Part shown: one piece after another, positions 1 through 10,944 of the stretch
Layout: every line of letters starts with the position of its first letter
How positions within the stretch are numbered: the stretch's first letter is position 1
Assembly: GCA_011800155.1 (NCBI GenBank)
Contig: CM022373.1
Location: 2,790,001-2,854,000 of the forward strand
Reading direction: 5' to 3'
Origin: Flammulina velutipes
Lineage: Eukaryota; Basidiomycota; Agaricomycetes; Agaricales; Physalacriaceae
DNA: 64,000 nucleotides
Translations under genes and position numbers: made by a program
The notes under the pieces: generated by a model
Told to the model about the DNA's origin: nothing
Seen by the model: the letters and a program-made list of their open reading frames with translations, nothing else
Database searches by the model: none

Positions 1-2
1 AA

Positions 3-530
3 GCTCTTCCTGACGAGCAAATAAAGGCGGAGGCGCTACAGGTACTAAGGAGCATGTTCCCCGAGCACCCGCCACAAGAGCCAGAGGATTTCTTCTTTCA
101 TCGATGGCATTCTGACCCGCTCTTCCGCGGTTCATACTCGAACTGGCCGGCGTCGTTCTTCCCGGAACATCATATGAACGTCCGCGCGAATTTAGGGAGA
201 TTGTATTTTGGTGGAGAGGCGACGAGTTTGAAGTATTTCGGTATGTGAGCTATTAAGATTGAATATGGTGCATTTATGAAAATGAGTTAGGTTTCCTTCA
301 TGGAGCGTACTACGAGGGGCATGATATGGCGGAAATTATCGCACAGTGTGTGGAGACGAGGGGGAAGGAATGTAGGCAGCTGGAGCGGGTGAGGCACGTT
401 GGTAGTACTGTCGTGGTAAGTTTCGAGTGTCCTTCTGGCGCGTCATTCTGACCTATTCTTGAAGGATGATCGTGCATCACATACCATCCAAAGCATTATT
501 CAGGCTGATATCCGATGTACCGCTGGCTGA
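3..530 (+). CDS. Flavin-containing amine (polyamine) oxidase, C-terminal part
   Basis: This is the 3' end of a gene that starts before the window. Three exons are readable: 3-240, 291-415 and 465-530, with GTATGT and GTAAGT donors and AG acceptors. The joined reading ends in TGA at 528-530. The protein contains the segment RLYFGGEATS followed by HGAYYEGHDMA, which is the usual C-terminal FAD-contacting region of polyamine/amine oxidases. From family knowledge these enzymes use FAD to oxidise polyamine or other amine groups with oxygen, giving an aldehyde and hydrogen peroxide. The substrate cannot be told from this fragment. The frame is open to the window edge, so the catalytic N-terminal FAD domain lies outside. 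No defect is visible in the part seen. Confidence 0.85.
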
Positions 531-678
531 TATAGATATCAAGATGTTCATGCAAGCGGCGTAAACCACAAAGATGTACATATATGATAGCCCAATACAT
601 GATTGTTACGTTATGAAGTACATTTCACAGATAGTAGGTCCCAAATCCGAACGGCTCAATACCTTCAAATACGCCTAG

Positions 679-1131
679 TCAGATCCGTCGTTGTGTTCGA
701 AAGCTCAGTAGCCACCCACCAATAGCTTTGAGACGCTTCCTGGCTTCATCTTCAAGCTTTCCTTCCTTGAATTGCAAGTTAGGATCAAGGACAGTCTCCG
801 AAGTATCTTCGGCGTCGTTAATTATCCCTTCCTCCTCCATCTGGGTCACGACAATATAATAACATTGAGTGCGAGCTCCCGTCCTAGTCCAGACGTCGGT
901 GGCTCCTTTTGCCTGCGCGTCTTCGTCAATGCAAAGCATGACAGTCAGGGTGAGGGCATGGTCGGCAGGAAGTGGCTCAGACCCTTTCCAAATCATGTTG
1001 GCCCATTTTGCGCCATCCTCCCGAGTGACGAGCAGGCCACCGATGATAGATTCACGCATGCGAGGAACCCTTGAGCGAGGTGACGACTTCACAGGTTGGA
1101 AACTTGAAGAGTTTTCAGTGATGGAAGCCAT
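679..1131 (-). CDS. Hypothetical small protein
   Basis: A single open frame of about 150 codons lies tail-to-tail with the amine oxidase gene. I chose the ATG at 1131 because its context (CACCATGG) is a good eukaryotic start. An in-frame ATG at 1167 is also possible, and a GTAAGT donor just upstream (about 1203) suggests a 5' exon may exist. The protein has a Ser/Arg-rich N-terminus, a middle with alternating hydrophobic residues (DHALTLTVMLCIDEDAQ) and an acidic then basic C-terminus. I do not recognise the family. No signal peptide or membrane segment is evident. Its place in a compact row of ordinary genes and a sensible start context support it being real, but the function is unknown. Confidence 0.5.
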   Translation of the reverse strand: MASITENSSSFQPVKSSPRSRVPRMRESIIGGLLVTREDGAKWANMIWKGSEPLPADHALTLTVMLCIDEDAQAKGATDVWTRTGARTQCYYIVVTQMEEEGIINDAEDTSETVLDPNLQFKEGKLEDEARKRLKAIGGWLLSFRTQRRI

Positions 1132-1406
1132 GGTGTGACGGATGATTTTGTTGAGCCTTTGTTTCATTAAGACAATAACCGAAGGACAAAGAACGAGCTA
1201 CTTACATTCATAGAAACGAAGACTGCGAGAACAAAACGTTCTTGCACCGTTCTCGTCGTACGCAACAGGTTCCAGAGCAGGCGAAATGTAGGCGAAATGT
1301 CGACGAACAAAAATTATGTTCATTGAGGGTAACGATATACACCGCGCTCAGTAAAATGTAGTAGCTTCTGGATTATGATAGTTGGCGTCCACGGCATAGC
1401 TCGCGG

Positions 1407-2559
1407 TCATTGATCGATATCCATTGCATAATGCTCTCGTGAGGGGGATTGAATCGTATGTGGGCTTCCCGGGTTCCCAGAACTTCCTGGCGATTTCACC
1501 GAAGCTTGACCCTTCGACCGCTTCGCAGGATTTAGATGTTGGCATTTAGGACAGACATATTCTGACACGTATGAGAGCCGGAGTGACACAAAGAACGAAG
1601 AGACTCACGTAGTTCGTCCAAAGCATTTTCCTTCACCAGTCCGTTATGGGCGAAACACTTGTTACAGATGAGGGCGTAGCGCGCTGTGTCGTCTTCGTCG
1701 CCGAGGACAGCATCCGCTAGTTTGTCGTACCACTGCTTTCTGCTGGGTGTTGGGGGTAGTTGAGGAGATTGTAGTGCCGCTATGGAACAATTAAGTCTAT
1801 AAGGGTGCTGGGTGCGCATGAGTTACATACATAGTATTTCCTGCGGGGACAGTGGTGTCGGTGGCCCAACGGACTGGCGGGGTACCTTGCGCTGGGGAGT
1901 GACGGGGGCTACAGGCTGAGCCAGTGAGGAACGAGGAGAACCAGGACTAGGTCCGCCTTCATAGCGCTGGAGAAGTTCGTGGGTGGAATAGTAATTTGTC
2001 TTTTTCTTGATCTCATCGACTTTGGAGCGTTGTTCCTTAAGGACTCCTTGAAGGGCTTTCTCTGGACGAATTTTAGCAATGGCCGGCCTGAGGATAGAAC
2101 TGCACGCACCTTCCGCGTCGCCTTTGCTGGTGTACCATATCTGGACAACTCGTAAAACGAAGAGAATGCTATATATTGCTTCGTCAGCTGAAGCCTTTAA
2201 AAAGAAGAACAAGACGCACATGATGGGGCCGAAAACAACAGGAAGCGCCTTCACTAGCCGTTCCACTGCTGCGCTCCTTATGTACAGAGACGGTAATGTC
2301 CCGGAATACCACAATCCAACGTAGAGAACCCAAGCCGACAGCGTGTAGAGAGTGGCAGCGAACTTTGCCCTTTGTTCCCGCAGTCGAATATCGGCCAGCC
2401 GTATTTTGCGTTTCTCGACATTCGCAGCGAGGACAGAAAGAATGGTCTCATAATCATCGACCTGTGTCTGATAATGACTGTTATCAGAACATGCAATAAA
2501 TTCATGAAAGAATGTGGACGCACCCTAGGGAAAAAGGGAATCCAAGAGAACCACGTCAT
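1407..2559 (-). CDS. Lunapark-like ER three-way-junction protein
   Basis: Four exons fit together exactly: 2559-2524, 2461-1831, 1779-1609 and 1561-1407 (993 nt, 330 residues). The start is MTWFSWIPFF, followed by VDDYETIL, a conserved lunapark N-terminus. Two hydrophobic segments lie near residues 45-64 and 83-100. Next come the family signature KKKTNYYSTHELLQRY, a proline-rich linker, WYDKLADAVLGDED, and a split zinc ribbon (CNKC...CPKC) with AHNGLV between. Known lunapark proteins sit in the ER membrane and stabilise three-way tubule junctions together with atlastin/Sey1-type fusion GTPases. The last intron falls inside the zinc ribbon. The C-terminal tail is short and basic. All four splice junctions keep frame, and no defect is visible. 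Confidence 0.93.
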
Positions 2560-2720
2560 GATGTTAATGGAAGTTTGACACAGTCAGATTTAAGAGCTAC
2601 AGAGCATCGAGACTGAAGAGAGCAAGACGATGGTGGCAAGAGCAAAACACGCGAAAACGTGTCACGGTCACGTTGCATCTCTTGCTCAGGTGGCGTCGGC
2701 ATCGATATTCTCCTTGACTA

Positions 2721-3349
2721 TTACTTCGTACGCTCAGCTTCTTCTTCTTCTTCTTCGTCTCCAACCAGCTCCATACCACCAAAGAGTTCGATCCAGTCCT
2801 CCAACCTCTCCTTCACGAAAACTTCGAGATCCCACGGATCCCTAGACACAGCATCCGCCTCCCCGCCCCATACATAAGCATCTGCATCGACGACCGCATC
2901 ACCGTTCCCGACTATCACCTCCACCGGTGTCACTTTGTATGCCTCTCCTTCGAAATCATCCAATTTCATCCTCTGAGATCTTGTTTTAGGACGCAGCAAA
3001 AGTCCCTCGACGACTGACCCAGCCTCATGTCTTATCAAAGCGGGATAGTCTTTCCCTTCCACCATGAACCGCGCATAGCCCGTAATTTTGGCTGGCTGCA
3101 AGAGGCCTGCGATTTCTTCAGTTCTCTTGGGATCTCCTGTCAAGGCCCAGGCGAGGAGCGGCAATGCTTGTAGCGTGCCGTACAGAAATAAAAATCGAGG
3201 CTAGAATTATCGGTAAGTTGAGAATTGAAGGAGATCTCCACGCACTTTCGCCGCTGGAGCCATTCATAAAAGACGTGGAGTGGTAGGATGACAAGGAAGA
3301 TCAGATCAATACGAACCGAATTTGGCGCTGACTCCCAATTGACTCGCAT
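2721..3349 (-). CDS. AIG2-like / gamma-glutamylcyclotransferase-fold protein
   Basis: The main exon (3200-2721) encodes FLYGTLQ at its start, then KITGYARFMVEGKDYPAL, VEGLLL, LDDFEGEAYKVTPVEV and ADAYVWGG. These are the typical landmarks of the AIG2/GGCT fold (YGTL loop, YxVxGxxYP strand, FEGxxY). An intron 3316-3201 with donor GTTCGT would join it to a short first exon starting at ATG 3349 and give 170 residues. That first exon is a best guess. Family members act on gamma-glutamyl amines or glutathione-like substrates, but many fungal members are uncharacterised. The catalytic acid is probably the Glu in FEGE. The C-terminus is unusually acidic (a run of Glu). Confidence 0.78.
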
Positions 3350-3528
3350 GAGTCACAGGTTACTTACCTCCTGTCGCTTACGATAATTTCGAGACAGGAT
3401 TTCAGCTATCCGCCCGAGCGAGAAAGAAAGGTTAAGATAGCATTGGTTGTACAGCGCGGGAAATAGATGTAGTAGATTTAAAAAAATGGGATAGATGTAT
3501 AGATAAGATAGCAGTGTAGAGTAATACC

Positions 3529-4687
3529 TCAATGAAAGGCGCGTATATGCTGTTTGAGATTGTCCTTCCGGCTGAACGACTTCGTGCATCCATCCAAAGG
3601 ACACTGATGCGCTACAGAACCATAAGCAAAACGACCGAAAAGATTGACATCAGGACTCACGTTTCTCATAGAGATGTAAGCTCTTGACGTGCCGCTTTAA
3701 ATGCTCTCCTCGAACGAAACACTTCCCACAGCCCTCAAAGGTACAGATATACCGCCTTTTGTTCTTCTGAGGAGCGCCGACTTTTTTGATCCCGTATGGT
3801 ATCGAAGCGAGAGGCGTCGCGAGCACGCCTGCAGACGAGGCGGAGTGGTCGTCCTGTTTGAACTCAGAAGCGACTGGAACCCTCCTTCCCCGACTCTTTT
3901 TCCCGCCTTCCTTAACGAACTGGAACTCGTCATCTTCGTCTGTGCAGCGAGAAAATCGCACACGCTTCCTCGAGTAGCTCCGGCTAGGGCGATAGAGTGA
4001 ATCGTTGTCAGAGTACTCCGAGCCATCCTCGCTTTCGTCGTCCTCGAATGATGAATCAGACGCCATGCTGGGAGACGAACAGACCGAGTGCCGGGGGCGG
4101 TAGGGAGATGAACTTTCGGGAGCTCGTTTTCGCTTGCCAACGACGGGCGTAGAAGGGCGATGCGAAGGCGGGAGAGATTTCGAAATGGCGGATTTTCCTT
4201 CGTCGTTGTCGAAGCTATTAGGCGAGGATGTGGTTGTTGACGAGGATGTCAGGTCTGAGACGTTAACGTAGAGAGGCTCGGCGGAGACGGGAGGCATCTT
4301 CAACGCTGGGGATGGTGGACTGCCAGAGTCAAGAGGACGTGCTGATAAAAAGGGAGATTGCTGAGCGGAAGGATAAGGCGAGCTTGAGGTAGATAAATTG
4401 TATGGACTTTCTGCGTATGCGCTGCTGGAGTACGCGCTTTCAGCGTAACGCGGGCTACTGGCTCGATGAATCGGGCTGTTTCCAGGATAATGGCCGGTGC
4501 TGTATGAGCAGGTATCGTCGTCGCTGTCAAGAAGCGTCTGCGAAAGGGCGGGATCCAAAGGTATGTTGTCGCGAAGTGTGGAGGAATAGGATGTGAAAGT
4601 CGGCGCCTCCGACGAATAGTCGCTCGCCCACTGCGACGTCGAGTCCAGCGGTACAGCGTGATAGTCGATGAACGAATAGGCGCTCAT
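3529..4687 (-). CDS. C2H2 zinc-finger transcription factor (Msn2/Seb1-like arrangement)
   Basis: Two exons, 4687-3661 and 3611-3529, give 369 residues. The long N-terminus is Ser/Pro/Tyr-rich and disordered, with basic patches (KRKR, RKRVRF) and an acidic stretch. Two tandem C2H2 fingers close the protein: residues about 315-338 (C-x4-C-x12-H-x4-H) and 346-369 (same spacing), joined by YEKPHQC, a standard TGEKP-type linker. The intron lies exactly in the linker, so the first exon alone would look like a one-finger protein. I placed the start at ATG 4687 (CCAAGATGA) because the upstream in-frame extension begins only with GTG. The paired C-terminal fingers resemble stress-response regulators of the Msn2 type, which bind AGGGG-like sites. 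The exact target is unknown. Confidence 0.85.
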
Positions 4688-5175
4688 CTTGGTGGTGGAA
4701 GAGTAAGCAGAGAGGGCGAGATCAAGTTGCTTCCGTCTCACTTTTAGCCAAGTTCGCCGAAGCTCAGGGGTATTTTCGCGCGATCGACTGGATTAGCACT
4801 CTGCGTCTGAAAGCGAAGCATACATTGGGATGGATGACGATATGAAAGGTGACGCTGGCGACTTTATCCAGCCAAAGTTCCAAAACTGGGCACTGCACAA
4901 CAGAGAGACATGAATACGCTAGCACCAGGACAATATCGGCAGTCGTAGATAGCTCAGATTTAGCCACACTAACGAGAACAAGAATGTTTCAATAGTAGAC
5001 TGAGGTTTCGCAGCTGACGTCCATACCCGAGACCTGGCCCTCCCAACGCCACACAAGGTTGCACCAGGCTGCGAATAACGTTCTAGAAATCATTAGTACA
5101 CGTACAGTCTACTATAGAGAACAAGATACACACATAGTATTACAACAAGTGTCTGGACCCAATTGTAACTGCTCG
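4688..5175. other. Intergenic: C2H2-gene promoter side and FAD-gene 3' flank
   Basis: No convincing coding sequence was seen here. The part next to 4687 must hold the promoter and 5' UTR of the zinc-finger gene, which is transcribed leftward. The part next to 5176 must hold the 3' UTR of the FAD monooxygenase gene. No repeat or RNA gene was recognised. Confidence 0.5.
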
Positions 5176-7204
5176 CTATATCTCATCGGCCATCGTCTGT
5201 ACATGCCTTCCCCAATTTAACCACCACTCGTCCACCGCATCTTTGGCATCGTAGTTGAATAAGATGATCCAATTTTCCCATTGGTGCGCAAGCGCCTCTG
5301 AATTTTCGTCCGGGGCACTTTGCATATCCAGAGTCTGTCGTAGACCTTGGTTTCGCATCTCCCGGTACGGGCCGGGAGGTAGTGCGATGGTGAGGAGACC
5401 GTTTATCTCGTACGATTCAACATACTTCGTACGAGGATGGCGAATTTCGTCGTAGCCTTTAAGGAGCGTGGGGATCTGTGAACGTGAGGTGTGATGAGAG
5501 AAGAGCCGGCCAATGGTAAAGGCGTCTTCGACCTGTTGATTTCGTTAGCGAGTTTTCGATATAAAAGTGTCGAAGCCGGACGTACAGACAGAGCGCTGTG
5601 GAGCGTGGTAACGAGCATGGTTAGCTCCATGTAGTGTATGACAATAATCAACTCACGAGTTATAAGTGCCATGTATCTGTGCACGGTTAGTCAAAGCGGA
5701 AAGGATCAACGAGAAACGCACAGGAGTAGCATGGGCGGCATCGCCAATGACAACGACGCTCTGAGTATCATCGATGAAGCTATCCAGATCATGTACGTAT
5801 TGCACGGTGGGGTGGAATCCAGTGGCAAGCCGCAGTAGTTCTTTTAATCTAAGGGCGCTCATTAACGTCAATCGGCATATATAACGCAGACAATAACGTA
5901 CTTGGAATTGAATTCGGGTATGGTTTCCATAAACGCATCCGCCGAATGCGAGGTTCTCCAGTCCTGATCCATGTCACCTTCCACCGGCGGCTGAGACCTT
6001 GTCATTCCAACGACGTAGAGATCTTTACTAGCCTATCGTCGCGAAGCCGTCAGATAAGCGCTGAACTACCTTTGAAAGGATGACATACCCTGCCTCCGGT
6101 TAACGAGGTGCCGTCCCCCATCCATATTTGAAACTACACAGATTATGATCAGTATTGGGCTACCAGCAGGCAAAGAGGACAACCTTAGACGTCTCGACAA
6201 TCTGTTTTAGAGCAGAGTCTTTGTTCATCTCTGATACCGGTATCGTAAAGCTCCCTCTGCAGTCAGAGTTAGTGCATTATTCATGAGACCAACGTGAAAA
6301 AGAGTACCCAGGAAATATTCGTAGGGCAGGAGCTTTGTGTTTGTCGCCTCTCCCAAGCAACGCGATGACGGTTTCATCTTCCTCGCTAGCCTCGCTGTCA
6401 TGAGCAGATATAGACCGGCGAGTGACACTATTCCTGCCATCTGCTCCGATAATCTATGACCACTGTCACTCTCCAGGATAAGAAAGGTAGAAGGCGACAT
6501 ACGATATCACCGACCAGTCTTTCTCCCGAGGTGCTCACAACGACGGGAGGATGGGTATCACTGACTTCGAGGCTCTCCACACAGAAGTTGTGTCGAAAGT
6601 GTATCCCTGAGTCTTTGCATAGCGAGTAGACGTGCGAACAATAATCTTGGTGCTGGAAAGAAGCTGTGATGAAATTGCTTCCGCGGGACAAAAAAATTAG
6701 GACGTACTGATATCATGTAGAAGTCTGCGCCAAGATCCGCCATAACTTCCGCGCTAAAAGGCATGGTACCCAGCAGCTCTATCGTCTCCGCTAGACGTAG
6801 AAGAAATCGTAATCAGTTCCGCAGAGAATCGAGTATCCTACACACCTGCGCAAAAATTTATCCTGGGTGGGAATGTATCATCAGAGCCATAACAGTGCTA
6901 GTGGGATGAATGCACGCACCCACTACATTTCTGGCCCTTCGCCTCGAGGACCTCAACGATGCCGGGGAACTCTTGTAATAATCGTGCCATATTAGGAGGA
7001 ACGCGAAGCCCTCCTTCGTGCTGAATTAGGAGAACAGTCTAAATCCACAGTCCATCATAGAGAAAACTGCAGACGTACCGTGTAATCATCATCGTGCATC
7101 TCGACGACGACGACATTATGTCCGAAACTCCGTAATTTGTATGCACAGGTCAGTCCGGCGACGCTCGCTCCAACGACGATGAATTTGAGTGGTACCACGC
7201 TCAT
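5176..7204 (-). CDS. FAD-dependent monooxygenase (salicylate-hydroxylase-like)
   Basis: The gene is broken into roughly ten short exons. Exon 1 (7204-7079) starts MSVVPLKFIVVGASVAGL, the dinucleotide-binding GxGxxG-type loop of class A flavin monooxygenases. The next exon (from 7020) reads HEGGLRVPPNMARLL, a segment seen in salicylate hydroxylase-like enzymes. Later pieces include ETIELLGTM, IIGADGRNSV (the GADG motif) and SVVVIGDAAHATP (the second FAD-binding GD motif). The C-terminus ends at 5176. From the family, the enzyme would use NAD(P)H and oxygen to hydroxylate an aromatic or related small molecule. The substrate is unknown. I did not fix every intron; donors such as GTACGT at 7078 and GTATGT near 6499 are clear. 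No disrupting stop was noticed inside the exon pieces. Confidence 0.8.
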
Positions 7205-8939
7205 CCTGAGGGCTGATGCGATACGGAATAAGAGCTGGGGCTGGAGCGGGATGAAGGTAGAAAGCAGGGAGTGTATGGCATTATGCAATGTGCGCCAACT
7301 AAACGAGGGTGTAACAAGGGTGGAAGCAGACACGATGTCGCCAACCAGACGGGCGGAGAACCATTCTATTGGAAACATTACTGCATGTGCCAATTTATGG
7401 ATAGTCCAGGGGTACACAAATTCGGTAAGTTTCACTTGATTAGGAGGTAGAGTCGTATGTTCTGATTGATTTCCTTTCCGTTCCTCGGTTCGTGGTTAAT
7501 GAAAATCTGTACATAACATCCCCAGAAGAAAAGTTGTGTGCGCATGTGGGTGGTAGTATCGACACAGTTGAGCTTCCTTTTCATCCAGTCGCGTTGAGGC
7601 AAGTTATCGATGAAAGAGAATATCGATTTCCGCCGGTCCGGATATGTTGAAATTGCAACACAGCCACAACCCTGAGCATTTTACACGCCATGATTGTGGC
7701 ACAATCTAGTATACTAGGTTCGTACCTTGGCAGCAATGTCGTGTTGTACACGCTGCGCCGTCGAGTCGTTCAAGTGCATCGGAGACTCGGAGAAGCTCAC
7801 CCGAGGCGGGGCTAACACCGTTCAGAGTGGCCTATCCAGTGACGAGTTGAGGCGGAGAGAAGAACAAGCACATCGGCGTCAAATCAGTTCGAAAGTCTGG
7901 TTAGTAAGTGGCGTGCTCGTCGGAATGGCCTGTTGACTGTGTGGCGATATGACATTTATGGTAGGGATACGCGTCAGAGATGTGGCGCGTCGCATGTTTC
8001 CTTCAACACCCAGAATAGGGCAGGACAACTACAGTTTACAGTCACGTATTAGCTACGATCAGATAAGTGTAGCGGTATGAACAGACCTTTATAATGGCAT
8101 ATGATACAAAGCAAAGCGACGAGAAGGGCCGAGCGGATTCGGATCATCCAAGGATGGCGCTATGATCCACAGTAGATTGCCAACATGAATTCCTGCAGAA
8201 GAGTGGAAGCGCGTGTAGAAATAAGAGGGAAAAGCGCGGGTGTCATCGTGGTACAACTCAGACAAGAAGATTGATCGAGACTTCTCACGCTCCATATCCG
8301 TTCACCGTATTCATTGTTTTGGAGACCTGCATCCATTTGATTACAACCAGGAGCGATTATCTACCGGCCGCCACACCTGCTAACTGCCTATATTTAATAA
8401 AGTGATACCCTTGGTCATCTCTGTGCTCCTCCGTGAAGTCTGTCCTGCTTTTAATATCTTCCGAACCGTGACACCTCATTTCAATTATAGAACTTACCGG
8501 GATCGTTATTCTGGGGTACATCGACGTCTCTCAGAACAAAGGAGAAGTCCTTTTGCTCCGAGAACTCCATGATGAGGTCAATTCATGCATTCCTAATCAA
8601 ACCAATCCTCCCAGGAAAATTTATAGAGTTCTTCCCAAGTGTCACTTGGTGCAGACGTTGCAATGCGAAGTGTCCAAGGCACAATGTCCATTCTACAGTC
8701 TAAGATCGGTCCGTTATACCGGAAATTATAATTTCGATTGTACTTGTGTTTACTGGGGACTGGAATAAAAAACCTGGTGTTAAGAATAAGTAAAAGGATC
8801 ATAAAAAGATTCTACTGTACAATTGAGAGAGAGTAGAACAGGTATTGTAGCAAGAATGTGTCATTTTACGGAAAGGTCATTACAGCCAGTGGATGACTCA
8901 TATTATACCCGGCTCCGATCTGCTCGGAATGCCGTCCGC
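7205..8939. other. Long intergenic stretch, no supported gene
   Basis: I see no gene I can support in this 1.7-kb stretch. Short frames near 7727 and 8089 have no recognisable motif, no splice partners and no family signal. It marks the boundary between the gene-dense left side and the transposon-rich remainder. The segment next to 7204 should contain the promoter of the FAD monooxygenase gene. Confidence 0.4.
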
Positions 8940-10219
8940 TCAATCAAAGTCAGTGTTCTCTTCCTCTGTGTCGTCGTCGCTAACATCTCCATCGTCCGAC
9001 AACTCTTCGTCACCTTCCTCAGCGACTCTTTTGCCATTTCCCCGGAGTTTTGGCTTTGGAATGGCAGTAGGCAGTTTCCCCAGCTTGGGTGCAATGCCAG
9101 GAAAGCGCCCAATAACATCGCCAGCTTTCTTCATCTCTGCCCAAGCCTGCTTCTCTATCTTGTAAGCTGCTTGCTTCTCCTTGTATTTTTGTCTCTGCTC
9201 TGCCACAGCATTCTTTCTTTCCTTCTCCTTCCTCTCCCACTCTTGCATTGCAGCCTTGTGCACGTCACGAGCATCAGCCCGGTTCTGCTTCCCCTTCTCC
9301 TTCTCCTGTGTCTCCTCCTCATGCTCCTCCACCATCTTCATGATTTTCTGACCAGTCAACAGCTTGGCCTTCCCATTTCTCAGGAGCTTCCCTCGCTTTC
9401 CCCCACCCTTTGCCTTTTCCTCCCGAAATGCCAGCTTCTTTCTCAGCCCCGCGGATTAAAGCTCATTAACAACAAGGGCAGCTTGCAGCTCAATCGTTCT
9501 CTGGCGATAGACCTCCACTTCATTCTCTGCCTCCTGTAGTGCCGCAGCTAGGCATCGTTCCGTCGATGTCTCCGGGCTGACCGTGACGACATTGGCTCTT
9601 GCCTCACGAGAAGGAGGTACAAGGCCGCATGCCTTCAAGCAAAGTGGATCTACTGTTGCGCCAGTCAATGTCTCGATGGTTGTGGATGATGTGCGGAGTT
9701 CAGCGAGTGCCTGACGCAACACAGCCTCTAGAGCAACAACTTCGTTGACGGGCCCTTCCACCTCCTCGCCAGTTTCAGACTCCTCCTCCCATTCACTCTC
9801 TATGGGATCGCTTCCACTCCTCATTCTGCCTCTGCCACAACTCGGGGGCACTCCAATGGTAGGAAGCTCCTCGGATTCGGAGTCGGACAACTCAGAATGG
9901 CTTGGAGCTTCAGGTATGTCATTTTTTACCATCATGAATTTCCCAAGTAGCTTAGCAACTGCGCGTACAGGTGTCGCGGGAATGACGGGCTGGGTACCAC
10001 CCATTGCTGTGTCTTTGCTCGGAGCCATCATCTCTGGCGAAATAACATGGCGATTGAGAGGTGCAACACCAGTCTTCCGAAAGGCTGATTTGATTGTTTC
10101 GGGCTGCATGGCACAGAGGTGAGCGCGCCTGTAGATCTTGAGAAAGTTTTTGCGACTGAGATTCTCGCCAGTCTCCCGACGATGTTCGTCCTTCTCTTCG
10201 CGGAAACATTTCTTGAGCG

Positions 10220-10227
10220 GCGAGAAG
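10220..10227. repeat. 8-bp target-site duplication, left copy
   Basis: GCGAGAAG directly precedes the hAT-type element, and an identical copy follows it at 10945-10952. Joining the flanks through one copy restores the transposase frame across VVVFSPLKK. Confidence 0.9.
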
Positions 10228-10944
10228 TAGGCCTTTAAGGTCCGGTCCTATGGACTGCCAAATGACTGCCAACTGGACCGGACCGGACCGCAAAAAGACC
10301 GCCAAGAGAAAAAGACCGGTCGGAAAAAAGACTGGTCCCAGTTGGCAGTCCTGAGGTCGGATGAGAATATTTAGGACTGCCAAAAGACCGGTGCGACCAG
10401 TCGTGGACCGGTCTATAGTAAAACGGACTACCAAAGGGTGTTCAGACATATTTTAGCTAGTTTAGAGTACAAAAACATATATTTCAGCTCATATATCAAG
10501 TTGAATTGAATAATCACAATAATTACCCTCTCAAATGAACACTTGAATACATAATTATGAGTTGAAATTTTGACGATGACATAGTATATTGCATAAAGTT
10601 ACTATGTATAATAAGACACTGTGGTCTAGTGGTTAGAACACCTCAATTTCACCTGTAATAGGCGAGGTCTTGAGTTCAATCCTTACTAGATGCACATTTT
10701 TGTGCACGCGACTCGACCTTGGGATGCGCTGTGCAACAGTTGGACCAGTTGGACTGCAGTCCAGACCGGCCTCCGGTTCAACCGATCGGACTGGAAAGAC
10801 CGGACTGCAGTCGCGACGGTCTAATTAAAAGACCGGTCCCGGTTGATGGTCCTTCCAAAAAGAAGAAAACAAAGGACTGCCCCGGTTGGCGGTCCTTGAA
10901 AAAAAATGAAAAAGACCGGACCGAGACCGGACCTTAAAGCCCTA
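10228..10944. mobile_element. Non-autonomous hAT-type element (717 bp), 'GGTCCGG' family
   Basis: The element begins TAGGCCTTTAAGGTCCGG and ends with the near-perfect inverse of that, CCGGACCTTAAAGCCCTA. It is flanked by the 8-bp direct duplication GCGAGAAG. Eight-base duplications and YAGGG-like ends are hallmarks of the hAT superfamily. Both ends (about 200 bp each) are built from many degenerate copies of GGACCGGTC and GGACTGCC words. The core is A+T-rich and includes a tRNA-like stretch. There is no transposase frame inside, so it must be moved in trans. It lies in the DDE transposase gene and is therefore younger than it. Confidence 0.88.
10617..10690 (+). other. tRNA-like core (RNA polymerase III A-box and B-box look-alikes)
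   Basis: TGGTCTAGTGGTTAG (10622-10636) matches a classic tRNA D-arm/A-box as in tRNA-Glu. GAGTTCAATCC (10672-10682) resembles a B-box, and the spacing of about 45 nt fits a tRNA body. The stems pair poorly, so it is not a working tRNA gene. It reads as a tRNA-derived (SINE-like) remnant or an internal polymerase III promoter within the hAT-type element. Confidence 0.55.

Noticed and set aside
7727..8295. Short frames in the long intergenic stretch
   Set aside because: No ATG context, partners or motifs; length is within chance expectation.
8823..10122. Plus-strand frames of 238 and 125 codons
   Set aside because: They are shadows of the transposase, whose Lys/Glu-rich tail gives stop-free Leu/Ser-rich antisense frames.
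10617..10690. Functional tRNA gene
   Set aside because: A and B boxes fit but acceptor, D and T stems do not pair well, so it is called tRNA-like only.
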